From the NCBI GenBank assembly GCA_963700395.1, contig CAVOXI010000002.1, positions 301,288-365,287 of the forward strand: a DNA stretch of 64,000 nucleotides, given 5' to 3'. Under the pieces are notes generated by a model. It saw nothing but the letters and a program-made list of their open reading frames with translations, made no database searches and was not told the DNA's origin. The translations under genes and the position numbers were made by a program. Within the stretch, counting starts at the first letter, position 1. Every line of letters begins with the position of its first letter. Origin of the DNA: Prado023 sp963700395 (GTDB taxonomy: Bacteria; Actinomycetota; Actinomycetes; S36-B12; CAIYMF01). This document shows positions 34,224-43,303 of this stretch, one piece after another.

Positions 34224-35405
34224 CTACAGGATGCGTGCCGCTGCGGGTACGTGGCGCACGAGCAAGCTGGAAAGTCCGAAGGAACCGGCGACTGCGCCGA
34301 TGGCGAGCAGCAGCGCCTTGGCCTCGGCAGGCACTGCCAGTGGGCGTAGCGCGACGGCCAGTCCGATCAGGACCGCGGTCTGCAGGATGAATGCGCCGTA
34401 GGCGCTGCGGGTCAGCGCCGGGCCCCACCGGTGCTCCCGCGGAAGGTGGCGTTGGGCCAGGCCGAGCAGCCACACCGACCCGAACAGGTTCAGCACGCTC
34501 TCGATCACGGCGAACCCGAGCGCGGCCCAGGTCCAGCCGCCGACCATGTCCTCGATGTCCCCGCTCAGGCCGACGAGGACCAGCAGCACGACCATCGCCG
34601 CCACGGCGAGCAGGGTCGCGGTTCGGCACTGCCGGTGTAGTGGACCGGGCACCGCACTGAGCCAGCCTTGCCTGCAGCCAGTGATTCCTAGGACGAACAC
34701 CGCGATGCACGCCGGCCACTGCCACAGGTTCAGGTCGGTGAAGCCGGCCTCCCCACCGTAGGGGTAGATCAGCCGGATCAGGAACGACGCCGGTGCGACC
34801 ACGACCGCGACCAGCAGCAGCCGTCCCGCGGTGACACCTGCCGCACCCCGTTTGGGTGGGCGGTCGGCCCGCAGGTGCACCCACCCGGCATAGGTCAGGG
34901 AGTACACCAGCAGCACCCCGACGAACCACAGCGGGCCGGTGTCCAGCGCACCCTCGTCGCCGAGGAACTCCTGCCAGTAGGATCCCGGCGCCGCCCCCAA
35001 CGGGTGCTCCAACAGGTACACGATCGTCGGTTGCAGGATCAGCACGTACACCGCGAACGGCACTCCCAAGCGCAGCAGCCGGTCCCGGGCGAACCCACCC
35101 GGGCCCTTGCGCTGAACCGAGGGTGGGGTCAACAGGCCGGCGACCAGGAACAGCAGGGCGATCAGGAACAGGCCGAACGGGATCACGGCAACGAACAGCA
35201 CCGCCTCGACGACGGGGTTGAGGGTGACTTCGCGCATCGCGGTGTAGGTCCACACCTCCACCGTGCTGTAGCTGAGCACCGCGTGCATGGCGATGATCGC
35301 CGCGATCAGCAGGACCTTCAGGTTGTCCAGGTAGGTCCACCGCCCGGTACTCGGACCGGGGCCAGCCGAGGCTACCGGGGTCGCTGCTCGATCCCTGCTC
35401 ACCAC
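34224..35405 (-). CDS. Acyltransferase-3 family membrane protein
   Basis: 393 residues with about ten membrane helices. Helix 1 carries the family motif K-x10-H (NLKVLLIAAIIAMHAVLSYS), where the histidine is the proposed catalytic residue. The loop RKGPGGFARDRLLRLGVPF is the conserved cytoplasmic R-rich segment between helices 3 and 4, and GPLWFVGVLLVYS is also typical. The family transfers acetyl or other acyl groups to sugars, antibiotics or lipids on the outer face. It is divergent from a paralog at 35526; the two are about 35-40% similar by eye (GPLWFVG, QRKGP, LRLGVPF shared), so they arose by inverted duplication. Confidence 0.9.
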   Translation of the reverse strand: MVSRDRAATPVASAGPGPSTGRWTYLDNLKVLLIAAIIAMHAVLSYSTVEVWTYTAMREVTLNPVVEAVLFVAVIPFGLFLIALLFLVAGLLTPPSVQRKGPGGFARDRLLRLGVPFAVYVLILQPTIVYLLEHPLGAAPGSYWQEFLGDEGALDTGPLWFVGVLLVYSLTYAGWVHLRADRPPKRGAAGVTAGRLLLVAVVVAPASFLIRLIYPYGGEAGFTDLNLWQWPACIAVFVLGITGCRQGWLSAVPGPLHRQCRTATLLAVAAMVVLLVLVGLSGDIEDMVGGWTWAALGFAVIESVLNLFGSVWLLGLAQRHLPREHRWGPALTRSAYGAFILQTAVLIGLAVALRPLAVPAEAKALLLAIGAVAGSFGLSSLLVRHVPAAARIL

Positions 35406-35525
35406 ATCTTCACGGTAGGCAGCAGCCGGCCACCGGCCAAGAGCGCAAGGTCCTTCACCTGCCCGCCACCGGACTGGGGTCGTTGGGCCCTGCCCGGCTC
35501 GTGATCAGCGGCGTACGGTCGGAGC

Positions 35526-36686
35526 GTGGGCACGAAGGTGCCGATCTCCTCGGAGCATCCACCCACCGACCCAGTCGCAGTTGACCGGGTCGGTGACTCG
35601 CGCCCGGCGCGGGTCCGCAGGGCGTCCCTGGACAACTTGAAGGTCGTCCTGGTGACCGGGGTGATCCTGGGCCACGCGTTCATCACCTACGGGGACATCG
35701 GGTCCTGGGCGTACCGGGAGACCTCGACCAACGACGTGTTCAACATATTCGCCGCCGTGGTGGTGTCCCTTGGGTCGCTGTTCGCGATGGGGCTGTTCTT
35801 CCTGATCGCCGGATTGCTCACCCCCGGGCCCGCGCAGCGCAAGGGGCCCCGGGCCTTCCTGCGCGATCGGGCACTGCGCCTCGGCGTGCCGTTCTTGGCC
35901 TACCTGCTGCTGGTCTACCCCCTGGTCAACTGGGCCGGGGAGCACGAGCACCCGGCCGGCTGGTACCTGCGTGAGCAGCTCACCGACCTGGACCCGGGAC
36001 CTCTGTGGTTCGTCGGCGTGCTGTGGGTGTTCTCCGCGGTGTACGTCGCCTGGCGATCCCGGCGCCCCGCAACCGCCGGTTCGCCCCCGCTTCGCGGATC
36101 GTGGCTGCTCGCGCTGGCCGCCGCGATCGCTGTGGGGTCGTTTGTCGTCCGGTTGGGGTTCCCGATCAACTCCCAGCAGGTGTTCGCCGCCCACGTGTGG
36201 CAGTGGCCGCAGTGCGTCGGGCTGTTCGTCCTCGGGACGTTGGCCGCCGAACGGGGCTGGCTGCACCCAGTCCCCGCCGGGGTGCGCCGGGTCGGCGGCT
36301 GGGCCGCTCTGGCCGCCACCGTGGTCATCCTCGGCGCGATGGCCACCGCCACCACCCTGGACCCGTTCGCCGGCGGGCTGACCTGGCAAGCGGCCCTGAC
36401 CGCGACCTGCGAAGGCATGATCGCCGTCGGGCTGTCCGTGTGGCTGCTCGGCACCTTCCAGAACCACTTCGACCACGCAGGCCCGCTGGCCACCGCCCTC
36501 GGGCGGGCCGCGTTCGGCGCCTACGTCCTGCAGGCCCCCGTCCTGGTCACCTTTGCCCTGCTCGCCAGCAACCTCCCCCTCACCCCGGAGGCCAAGTTCG
36601 TCCTCGTGGCCCCCACCGCGATCGCCGCATCCTTCGCCCTCGCCTGGCTGCTCACCCGCCTCCCCGGCGCCCGTCAGCTCCTGTGA
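35526..36686 (+). CDS. Acyltransferase-3 family membrane protein, paralog
   Basis: 386 residues, GTG start. Same design as its divergent neighbour: K-x10-H motif in NLKVVLVTGVILGHAFITYG, AQRKGPRAFLRDRALRLGVP, GPLWFVGVLWVFSAVYV, NSQQVFAAHVWQWPQCVGLF. About ten helices, ending RLPGARQLL. The 120-bp gap between the two starts must hold both promoters. No SGNH domain is attached, unlike OafA-type enzymes. Substrate unknown; the pair could modify related surface molecules. Confidence 0.9.
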   Translation: MGTKVPISSEHPPTDPVAVDRVGDSRPARVRRASLDNLKVVLVTGVILGHAFITYGDIGSWAYRETSTNDVFNIFAAVVVSLGSLFAMGLFFLIAGLLTPGPAQRKGPRAFLRDRALRLGVPFLAYLLLVYPLVNWAGEHEHPAGWYLREQLTDLDPGPLWFVGVLWVFSAVYVAWRSRRPATAGSPPLRGSWLLALAAAIAVGSFVVRLGFPINSQQVFAAHVWQWPQCVGLFVLGTLAAERGWLHPVPAGVRRVGGWAALAATVVILGAMATATTLDPFAGGLTWQAALTATCEGMIAVGLSVWLLGTFQNHFDHAGPLATALGRAAFGAYVLQAPVLVTFALLASNLPLTPEAKFVLVAPTAIAASFALAWLLTRLPGARQLL

Positions 36687-37257
36687 GTAGCCGCCCTCCT
36701 GATCGGCCCCGTCAAGGTGCCTCGGCCAGCAAACGGGGTCCCTGGTTGGAGGGTCGGGGGGCCCGACGGCGGGGACACCGGAGAACCGGGGACACCGGAG
36801 AGCACGGCGCCGACGACCTCCTCAGTCCTCGGGTCAATCCCGCCCCTGCGGCCCGCGCGGGCCACCAGCACCAGGGCGTCTCTGCTGCAGGCCGACGGTG
36901 GGCCGGCGAACAACGAGCTCGCCCAGATCGCCGCGGGACGAACCCCCTATTGGGCTACGACGTCAGGCCACTGTCGTAAACGCCCACCCGTCGCTGGTCC
37001 CGCCCCTCCCCCTCCCCGGAACTCCATATCGCGCCGACAGCGTGGTGTCCATGGTCACATCCATGCCTGCGCGATCCCACCGGGGCTTCGCGATTCTGGA
37101 TGCGGCGCTGACTTCGTGCACCCCTGATCCCGAGGCGGCCCGTGGGGGTGCCTACGCGAGTCGTCGACGGCTGCTTTCCACGGTTAGGTGTGTCCGGTCG
37201 CGCTACCCTGCGGGGCGTGCGGGTGTTGGTGAGACGCCCACCGGGGAGGGGACCAGC
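36687..37257. other. Gene-free region with short tandem repeat
   Basis: About 570 bp without a supported gene. It contains two copies of GGGGACACCGGAGA at 36771-36784 and 36788-36801, 17 bp apart. Confidence 0.4.
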
Positions 37258-37887
37258 ATGACCTCAGCAGCCCGTGTCGTGGCCATCCTGCTGGTGGGCC
37301 TCATCCCGTCAATCAGCGGGTGCACGGAGCAGGACCCTGGGGCCAGTGCCACCGCGCCCGGCACGCCCGCGGAGGCATCGGCGGGACCGAGCCAGACCGC
37401 TGACGGGGTTGCTCTGCCGACCAGCACCGACCCGGCCCCATCCTCGGCGCTGGCCAGCGGCCAACCGCTGTACTACGCGTTCGCCTTCGACACCGACCCG
37501 GACTCCCCCGGGTGCGGGCCACAGGGCCGCTTCGTCAAGATCGAAGGATCGGACTTCTACGAGGTCGCCGGATTCGGGTGCGACGCCAGCGCCGACCGGG
37601 GAACGATCTCCGGGGATCGGGTGGACCTGGTCGGCACCGTGTACAAGTGTGGCGGCGACGGCCTGGAGACCTACCCGTCCACCATGACCGTCACCGGTGG
37701 GCCGCAGGACCTGCGCATCCCCGGGGAGACCCGCGTGGTCGGCCCGACCACCGACCCGGCGGATCTGGATGTGTGGTGGTCCGAGGAGAACGAAGAGGTC
37801 CCTTACCCGTCACCGCGAGACGCCCGCCACGTCAGCGAGTGGATGCAGACCGCGGCGGCCGACGATTGGATCGGCAACGGCTGCTGA
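37258..37887 (+). CDS. Lipoprotein of unknown function
   Basis: 209 residues. The ATG at 37258 follows GGGGAGGGGACC. Signal peptide MTSAARVVAILLVGLIPSIS ends in lipobox ISGC (Cys at about 21). A Thr/Ala/Pro/Ser linker to residue about 60 is followed by a compact domain of 150 residues with four cysteines (SPGCGPQG, GFGCDAS, YKCGGDG, IGNGC), probably two disulfides. YYAFAFDTDPDSPGCG and DLDVWWSEENEEVP look calcium- or ligand-binding-like but are not a recognised motif. Monocistronic. Confidence 0.78.
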   Translation: MTSAARVVAILLVGLIPSISGCTEQDPGASATAPGTPAEASAGPSQTADGVALPTSTDPAPSSALASGQPLYYAFAFDTDPDSPGCGPQGRFVKIEGSDFYEVAGFGCDASADRGTISGDRVDLVGTVYKCGGDGLETYPSTMTVTGGPQDLRIPGETRVVGPTTDPADLDVWWSEENEEVPYPSPRDARHVSEWMQTAAADDWIGNGC

Positions 37888-38084
37888 CCACCCTGTCACC
37901 AGCCGCGAACAGCCAGACCGGACGCGCGAGGCGCAAGTCGCCCCGCCACGGAAGACCCTCGCCGTCTTGGCAGGCAACTGGGCTTCGAATGGGCTACGGG
38001 GTCCCCACCCGCCCCCGGCAACTTCCCACGCCACAGGCATGCCCGCCCCCACCGCTCTGAATCGTCCCGGTTACTCGGAGGCTC

Positions 38085-38300
38085 TCATCGCAGGACGGCG
38101 CGAACCTCCCGCTCCAGGTCGTTGATCCCTTTCGCGTCGGTGGTCGTGGTTCCCGCGGTCAGCCCCGCGTCGATCCGGGCTTGCTTCATCCACCCGCGGA
38201 ACGTGTCCGGCACGACCCCCTGCGTCGCAGTGGGGGCTGCTATGCCCGCCCCGAAGGCGCCCAGCTCGCGGCGTAGGACGCGGGTCAGGCGGAGGGTTCC
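38085..38300 (-). pseudogene. IS3-family transposase OrfA remnant
   Basis: The reverse strand encodes GVVPDTFRGWMKQARIDAGL, then TAGTTTTDAKGINDLEREVR and a stop. This is the recognition helix and start of the coiled coil of IS3-type OrfA (helix-turn-helix then leucine zipper, normally GTT-x-x-D-x-x-x-[IL]-x-x-LE-[RK]-E). No OrfB, terminal inverted repeat or target duplication is seen. The rest of 37888-38355 is noncoding. Confidence 0.7.
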
Positions 38301-38355
38301 TGGGCTTCCGTCAATGACCGTGGCATGGATGGACCGACGGTGGCATACTGCCCTC

Positions 38356-38601
38356 ATGGATGCCACATTGGTGCTGGGTCAGCAAGGGCGGCTGGTCATC
38401 CCAGTAGAGGTTCGCAGCGCCTTGGGGCTCTCCCCCGGAGACCAGTTGCACCTGAGTCTGGTCGGCCACAGCCTCGTGCTGGAACGGCCCCAAGATGCTG
38501 CCTCCGAGCTCCGCGGCCTCGCCGCGCTGGTGCCCAGGACGCGGTCGCTGGTCGACGAGCTGCTCAGCGAGCGTCGCCACGCAGCCGCAGTCGGCGAATG
38601 A
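38356..38601 (+). CDS. AbrB/VapB-type antitoxin
   Basis: 81 residues. The swapped-hairpin DNA-binding domain is at the N-terminus: LGQQGRLVIPVEVRSALGLS, then PGDQLHLSLVGHSLVLER, a textbook SpoVT/AbrB fold. The C-terminal tail (VPRTRSLVDELLSERRHAAA) would wrap the toxin. It overlaps the PIN-domain toxin gene by 4 bp (ATGA), the standard VapBC organisation. It should autoregulate the promoter upstream of 38356. Confidence 0.88.
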   Translation: MDATLVLGQQGRLVIPVEVRSALGLSPGDQLHLSLVGHSLVLERPQDAASELRGLAALVPRTRSLVDELLSERRHAAAVGE

Positions 38602-38977
38602 CGGTCCTCGACGCGTCGGCCGTGCTGGCGCTCGTACACGACGAACCAGGCGCGGTATCGTCGCTGAAGCGCTTGCGTCCGCGCACCTGGGAGCGGCGAA
38701 CCTCGCCGAGGTGATCGGCAAGCTGGTCGACGCCGAGGTCGACGTCAGCCGTGTCCGGGGGCTTCTCACCGCCGCCGGGGTGGTCATCGAACCCGTCACC
38801 GAAGCCGATGCCGAGCTCGCTGGCGCGATGCGATCGCTCGAGGGAGGCACACGGCTGTCGCTGGGCGATCGATGCTGCCTGGCCCTGGCGGTCCGCAGCA
38901 ACCCGCCCGAGGTGCTGACAGCCGATCGCGCCTGGGCCGAACTCGACCTGCCGATCCGAGTGCGCCTGCTCCGGTAG
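38598..38977 (+). CDS. vapC: PIN-domain toxin VapC, frameshifted
   Basis: About 126 residues when repaired. MTVLDASAVLALVHDEPGA starts in one frame; at about 38657 the sequence continues as IVAEALASAHLGAANLAEVI in another, ending at TAG 38977. All four acidic residues of the PIN active site survive: Asp in VLDASA, Glu in NLAEVIG, Asp in SLGDRCCLALA, Asp in LTADRAW. The enzyme would be a Mg-dependent ribonuclease, usually cutting tRNA or rRNA. As written the toxin is dead (short 39-residue product) while the antitoxin is intact; one missing base explains it. Confidence 0.82.
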
Positions 38978-39276
38978 CCGACCCGCGCCGCGACACCCCC
39001 AGGGGGGACCAGCCCGCTCCACGGCCGGCGATGCCCGCCCGCACGTGCGCGTTTCGCGGAGGAGTGGGGCACTCGTCACGGGTGCCGATGGCTCGTCAAG
39101 TAGATCCGGATGCGCCGGTGGCGATGCCCACGACGCGCACCTGGAGACGTCATCTCGGATCTGGCAAGGCGAGGCACCCATTGGCGCACCACGGACGCCC
39201 GCCTTCTCCTCCAGCACCCGTCAGCAGGCCGGGGGCTCCTTGTCCGCCGCCCGCCCTTCGTTGCCCTAGTGAAGAG

Positions 39277-39414
39277 TCAGCTCGCTGGCGCGGCCTCAGC
39301 ACCGAACACGGAGATCGTTCCCCAGTCACCGTTGGGCTCGTAGACCAGACCGGTGGTTGGGTTCACGGCCAGCACCTCGCCGCCGCCGGGGATGATGTCC
39401 AAGACAAGGCACGC
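39277..39414 (-). pseudogene. Beta-propeller (YVTN/NHL-like) 3' relic
   Basis: 45 residues between an in-frame stop and the terminal stop: GGGEVLAVNPTTGLVYEPNG then DWGTISVFGAEAAPAS. The V-x-V-N-P-x-T-G-x-V-Y-x-x-N pattern is one blade of a YVTN-type propeller. No start or other blades. The rest of 38978-39501 shows no gene. Confidence 0.5.
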
Positions 39415-39501
39415 CTAAGTGCCGCGGTCAATGGTCCGCCCCCGACCGTCACCGCCCAAACGACCCAGTGCGACGCATCTGGTCGCGTGCCCCTTGGGAC
39501 A

Positions 39502-41628
39502 TCATGGAACCGGGTCCCACGCCGACCAGTGCACGAGCAGGCTACGACTGGGGGCCAGCACGGTCTCCCCCGCCCTCACGAGGGTCGTCGATGCGGGCTC
39601 GGGCCCCGGGAGCGAGGTGTCCAGTTCCAGGCGCCACAGGTCCGACGGCCGACCGGCGGGGGCCGTGTCCGGGATGCGGAACTCCACCGGATCCGCATCC
39701 CCATTGACCAGTACCAGCAGGTTGTGGTCCAGCAGGGGCTCCCCCCACCGGTCGCGGTCGGGGGTGACGGACCCGTCGACGAAGACCGCCACACTGTGCC
39801 GCGTGGGATCCTGCCACATCGGTGGGGACATGGCCCGGCCGTCCGGGGCGAACCACACGGAGTACCCGGGGTCGGCCAGGTACCGGCGCCGTCGCAGCAC
39901 CGGGTGCGCACGACGCATCGCGATCCCGCGCCGGACGAACGCCAGCAGGTCGTCGTCGACGTGCCCCCAGTCGAACCACGAGATCTCGTTGTCCTGGCAG
40001 TAGGCGTTGTTGTTCCCCATTTGCGTGCGCCCGAGCTCGTCGCCTCCGAGCAGCATCGGGACCCCGCGGGACAGCAACAGGGTCATGATCACCGCCCGCA
40101 CGTCCCGGTCCCTGGCGGACTCCACCGCCGGGTCGTCGCTGGGGCCCTCGACGCCGTGGTTCCACGAGATGTTGTCGTTCGTCCCGTCCCGGTTGTCCTC
40201 GCCGTTGGCCTCGTTGTGCTTGCGGGTGAAGGAGACGAGGTCGCGCAGGGTGAAGCCGTCGTGGCAGGTCACGTAGTTGATCGAGGCGTGCGGGCGTCGC
40301 CGGGTCGGGCCGTAGATGTCCGCCGACCCGGCGACCCGGGTGGCCAACTCCGGCAGCGTCCCTGGGCGCCCCGACCAGAACGCCCGGATCGTGTCGCGAT
40401 AGCGCCCGTTCCACTCGCTCCAGGTGTCGGGGAACGCCCCCACGCTGTAGCTGTCCCACTGTCCGACATCCCACGGCTCGGCGATCAGCTTCACCCGGCG
40501 GATCACGGGGTCCTGGTCGATCAGGGCGAAGAATGCCGAGAGCCGTTCGAACCCGCCATCCTCGCGGGCCAGCGCGGTGGCCAGGTCGAAGCGGAACCCA
40601 TCGACGTGCATCTCGGTCACCCAGTACCGCAGCGAGTCCATGATCAGGCGCAGGCAGGTGTGGTCATCGACGTTGTAGGAGTTGCCGGTGCCCGTGGTGT
40701 CGAGGTACCGCGACGGGTCGGTCGGGTCCACCCGGTAGTAGGCGTGGTTGTCGATCCCGCGGAAGCACAGCGTCGGGCCGAACTGGTCACCCTCGGCCGT
40801 GTGGTTGTAGACCACGTCGAGGATCACCTCGATCCCCGCAGCGTGCAGGGCCAGGACCATCTGCTGGAACTCCCGCACCTGGCCACCGACCCACCCCGCC
40901 TGGAACGCCGCCGAGTACTCCTCGAGCGGGGCGAAGAAGCCGATCGTGTTGTAGCCCCAGTAGTTGGACAACCCGGAGCCCGCCTGAGCACTGGCGGTGA
41001 TGAACTCGTGGACGGGCAGCAGCTCCACAGCCGTCACGCCCAGTGACTTCAGGTGCGCCACGGCCGCGGGATGGGCAAGCCCGGCGTAGGTCCCGCGCAG
41101 CTCCGCCGGCACCCCCGGGTGGGTCGCCGTGAACCCCTTCACATGCACCTCGTAGATGACGGAGTCCGCGTAGGTGGTCTGTGGAGCGACGTCTGCGGCC
41201 CAGTCGAAGGTCGGGTCCACGACCAGGCACTTCGGCATGTGGGTCGCGGAGTCCAGCACGGAGATCGTGTCGCGTGCGTTCCAGTCGTAGTCGAAGACCT
41301 CCGGGCCCCAGCGCAGCTCGCCGTCGAAGGCCCGCGCGTAGGGGTCCAGCAGCAGCTTCGCGGGATTGCACCGCAGTCCCCGGCTGCGGTCATAGGCCCC
41401 GTGAACCCGATACCCGTACCGCTGGCCGACACCGACTCCAGGCAGGTAGCCGTGCCACACGCCGCTGTCGTACTCCCGCAGCGTCACCTGATCCTCATCG
41501 CCCGCTTCGTCGAACAGGCACAGCACGACCCTCTGCGCCACCTGGGAGGCCAGGGCGAAGTTGGTTCCCCCCGCGTCCGGGGTCGCCCCGAGGGGGAAAT
41601 GACTCCCGGGCCACACACGGCGGTGCAT
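39502..41628 (-). CDS. glgX: Glycogen debranching enzyme GlgX (isoamylase type)
   Basis: 708 residues from ATG 41628 (MHRRVWPGSHFPLGATPDAG); a much longer frame upstream is not coding. N-terminal CBM48 domain (GGTNFALASQVAQRVVLCLF, YGYRVHGAYDRSRGLRCNPA), then a GH13 barrel with all conserved regions: VILDVVYNHTAEG, DGFRFDLATALAR (nucleophile Asp), VKLIAEPWDVGQWD (acid/base Glu) and SINYVTCHDGFTLRDL. It hydrolyses alpha-1,6 branches of phosphorylase-limit glycogen. No other glycogen genes are adjacent. Confidence 0.95.
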   Translation of the reverse strand: MHRRVWPGSHFPLGATPDAGGTNFALASQVAQRVVLCLFDEAGDEDQVTLREYDSGVWHGYLPGVGVGQRYGYRVHGAYDRSRGLRCNPAKLLLDPYARAFDGELRWGPEVFDYDWNARDTISVLDSATHMPKCLVVDPTFDWAADVAPQTTYADSVIYEVHVKGFTATHPGVPAELRGTYAGLAHPAAVAHLKSLGVTAVELLPVHEFITASAQAGSGLSNYWGYNTIGFFAPLEEYSAAFQAGWVGGQVREFQQMVLALHAAGIEVILDVVYNHTAEGDQFGPTLCFRGIDNHAYYRVDPTDPSRYLDTTGTGNSYNVDDHTCLRLIMDSLRYWVTEMHVDGFRFDLATALAREDGGFERLSAFFALIDQDPVIRRVKLIAEPWDVGQWDSYSVGAFPDTWSEWNGRYRDTIRAFWSGRPGTLPELATRVAGSADIYGPTRRRPHASINYVTCHDGFTLRDLVSFTRKHNEANGEDNRDGTNDNISWNHGVEGPSDDPAVESARDRDVRAVIMTLLLSRGVPMLLGGDELGRTQMGNNNAYCQDNEISWFDWGHVDDDLLAFVRRGIAMRRAHPVLRRRRYLADPGYSVWFAPDGRAMSPPMWQDPTRHSVAVFVDGSVTPDRDRWGEPLLDHNLLVLVNGDADPVEFRIPDTAPAGRPSDLWRLELDTSLPGPEPASTTLVRAGETVLAPSRSLLVHWSAWDPVP

Positions 41629-41744
41629 GCTCGAAGGGTCCCACCGACCCGACCGGGGCAACAGGGCCGAACGACACTCAAGACACCGACGACGGCCGGG
41701 AGGCAGCGGCGAGGTCCTCCACGACGGTGACGGCGGCCTCGCAG

Positions 41745-41945
41745 GGTGTCGGCCTAGGTCAGGCCGGTAATGCCCGGTGCCCAGGTTGGCGAGCACCCAT
41801 CGGTGGAGTGGTGCCGCCCTGGCGCACGTTGATCTCCAAGGCGTAGACCGGGCGGCCCCTCCCCGGTCGGGATGCCAGGCCGCGACGAAGTCGACGCTGA
41901 AGGCCCCGATGACCCCGTGCCGGGGCTCGAGGTGGCGCACGTGCG
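41745..41945 (-). pseudogene. PGM1-type ATP-grasp ligase remnant
   Basis: Reverse-strand pieces in different frames, GVIGAFSVDFVAAWHPDRG, VYALEINVRQGGTTPP and VLANLGTGHYRPDLG, together match the C-terminal ATP-binding end of peptide-ligase PGM1-like ATP-grasp proteins (FAVDF, then E-[IL]-N-x-R-x-GGTTHP). Two frameshifts and loss of the rest make it a relic. The remainder of 41629-42340 has no gene. Confidence 0.6.
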
Positions 41946-42340
41946 GATCCGACCACGTCAGCGGATGCTTGTGACCGGTGCTGCGGCTTGCCTGCTGGTG
42001 GTGGGCTGCCGGTCGACTCACCCTTGTGGGAGACCATCGCCCGCGGCTCGGGTGTGGTGGCGGTGGTGGTGTCCGTGTCGCGGAGTCGAGCAGCATCCCA
42101 GCCGCTGAACCTCCCGGCCCCGTTCCCCCTCTGCCGTCGACACCGGATCGGCTCGGGCACCACGAACGAGACTGGCGCCGTGAAGCCCGGCCTGACCGAG
42201 CAGGGTCTAGTCGTGCACGTCGCTCTTGCACGGCCCAGGCAGGTCCTGACGGCGTCGCCTGTCAGATCGAAGACCCAGCCCAGGAAGACGACAACGCCAC
42301 GGCCTTATGGTCGGGCCCGGGGACCTGCCGGGGTGTCCCC

Positions 42341-43303
42341 TCAGTCGGCTTCGACGGCCCCGGTGTCGGTCGTGACCTGGTTGCGCCCGGCGGCCTTGGA
42401 TCGGTACATCAACTGGTCAGCGCGTTCGACGAGGTCGGCCGGGGACTCCCCGGGGGTGGCCAGGGTGGCGCCGAGGGAAACGGTGACCCGCAGCCGGGTG
42501 CCGTCGTGGTCCAGCCAGGAGGTGGCCACGAGCATCCTGATCCGCTCGGCGGCGGCGGTCAGGCCGGCGGCGTCAGCCCCGGGCAGCAGGGCCAGGAACT
42601 CCTCCCCACCCCAGCGGATCGGCAGGTCGCCGCGGCGCAGGGCGGTGGCCATCGACCGGCCGACCATCCGCAGCACCTGGTCACCGACTCGGTGGCCGTG
42701 GGTGTCGTTGACCACCTTGAAATGGTCGACGTCGACGAAGATCACCCCGAAGGTCGCCTCCCCGGCGGCGACCGCGGCAGCCAAGGTGGCCAGGTGGAAC
42801 TCGCCCAGGCGCCGGGCCGGCAGCCCGGTGACCGGGTCGTCGGGCCTGTTGGACCCGCGGCGCTCGAGGTCGGCATACGGGCTGTTCAGGCGCACCGAGA
42901 ACACCTCCGCGCTGCCCACGATCCGCCCCTGCGGGTCGCTCAGCGGATGGCCGCGGACCGTGACCGCGACTCGATGGCCGTCCTTGTGGTGCAGGTACAC
43001 CTCAGCGGTGCGAGGCATCCCGTCACCCATCACCGCGGCCACCAAGCAGCTGCTCTGACACACCTGGCAGCCGGCGTCGTCGACGTGGCGCAACAGATCC
43101 GAGGAGCATCGCCGACCCAGGACCTCCTGCGAGGTGTAACCCGTGAGTTGGGTCGCGCCGGTGTTCCAGTAGGTGATCCGCCCGGCGGAGTTGACGAAGA
43201 AGACCCCATCGGACACCTGCTCGAGCAGGGCGATGTACACACTGCCCGGGTAGATGGCGCGATCCACAATCCCTCCGGCAACGATGCCCGCCGCCTGGCC
43301 CAT
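42341..43303 (-). CDS. PAS-GGDEF diguanylate cyclase
   Basis: About 320 residues from ATG 43303; a GTG 13 codons upstream is possible. PAS domain at about 20-130: LEQVSDGVFFVNSAGRITYW, then TGYTSQEVLGRRCSSDLLR. It includes a cysteine-rich CQVCQSSC segment, unusual and perhaps metal- or redox-sensing. The GGDEF domain spans about 155-315 with VIFVDVDHFKVVNDTHGHRV and active site WGGEEF. The inhibitory site RRGD sits five residues before GGEEF, so product inhibition is expected. It makes c-di-GMP from GTP. Divergent from the GGDEF/EAL gene. Confidence 0.9.
   Translation of the reverse strand: MGQAAGIVAGGIVDRAIYPGSVYIALLEQVSDGVFFVNSAGRITYWNTGATQLTGYTSQEVLGRRCSSDLLRHVDDAGCQVCQSSCLVAAVMGDGMPRTAEVYLHHKDGHRVAVTVRGHPLSDPQGRIVGSAEVFSVRLNSPYADLERRGSNRPDDPVTGLPARRLGEFHLATLAAAVAAGEATFGVIFVDVDHFKVVNDTHGHRVGDQVLRMVGRSMATALRRGDLPIRWGGEEFLALLPGADAAGLTAAAERIRMLVATSWLDHDGTRLRVTVSLGATLATPGESPADLVERADQLMYRSKAAGRNQVTTDTGAVEAD

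Noticed and set aside
41629..42231. Long upstream extension of the GlgX reading frame (total 909 codons)
   Set aside because: The extra 201 codons are Arg/Ser/Pro-rich, have no similarity to GlgX, and overlap the ATP-grasp relic; the CBM48 domain begins right after ATG 41628.
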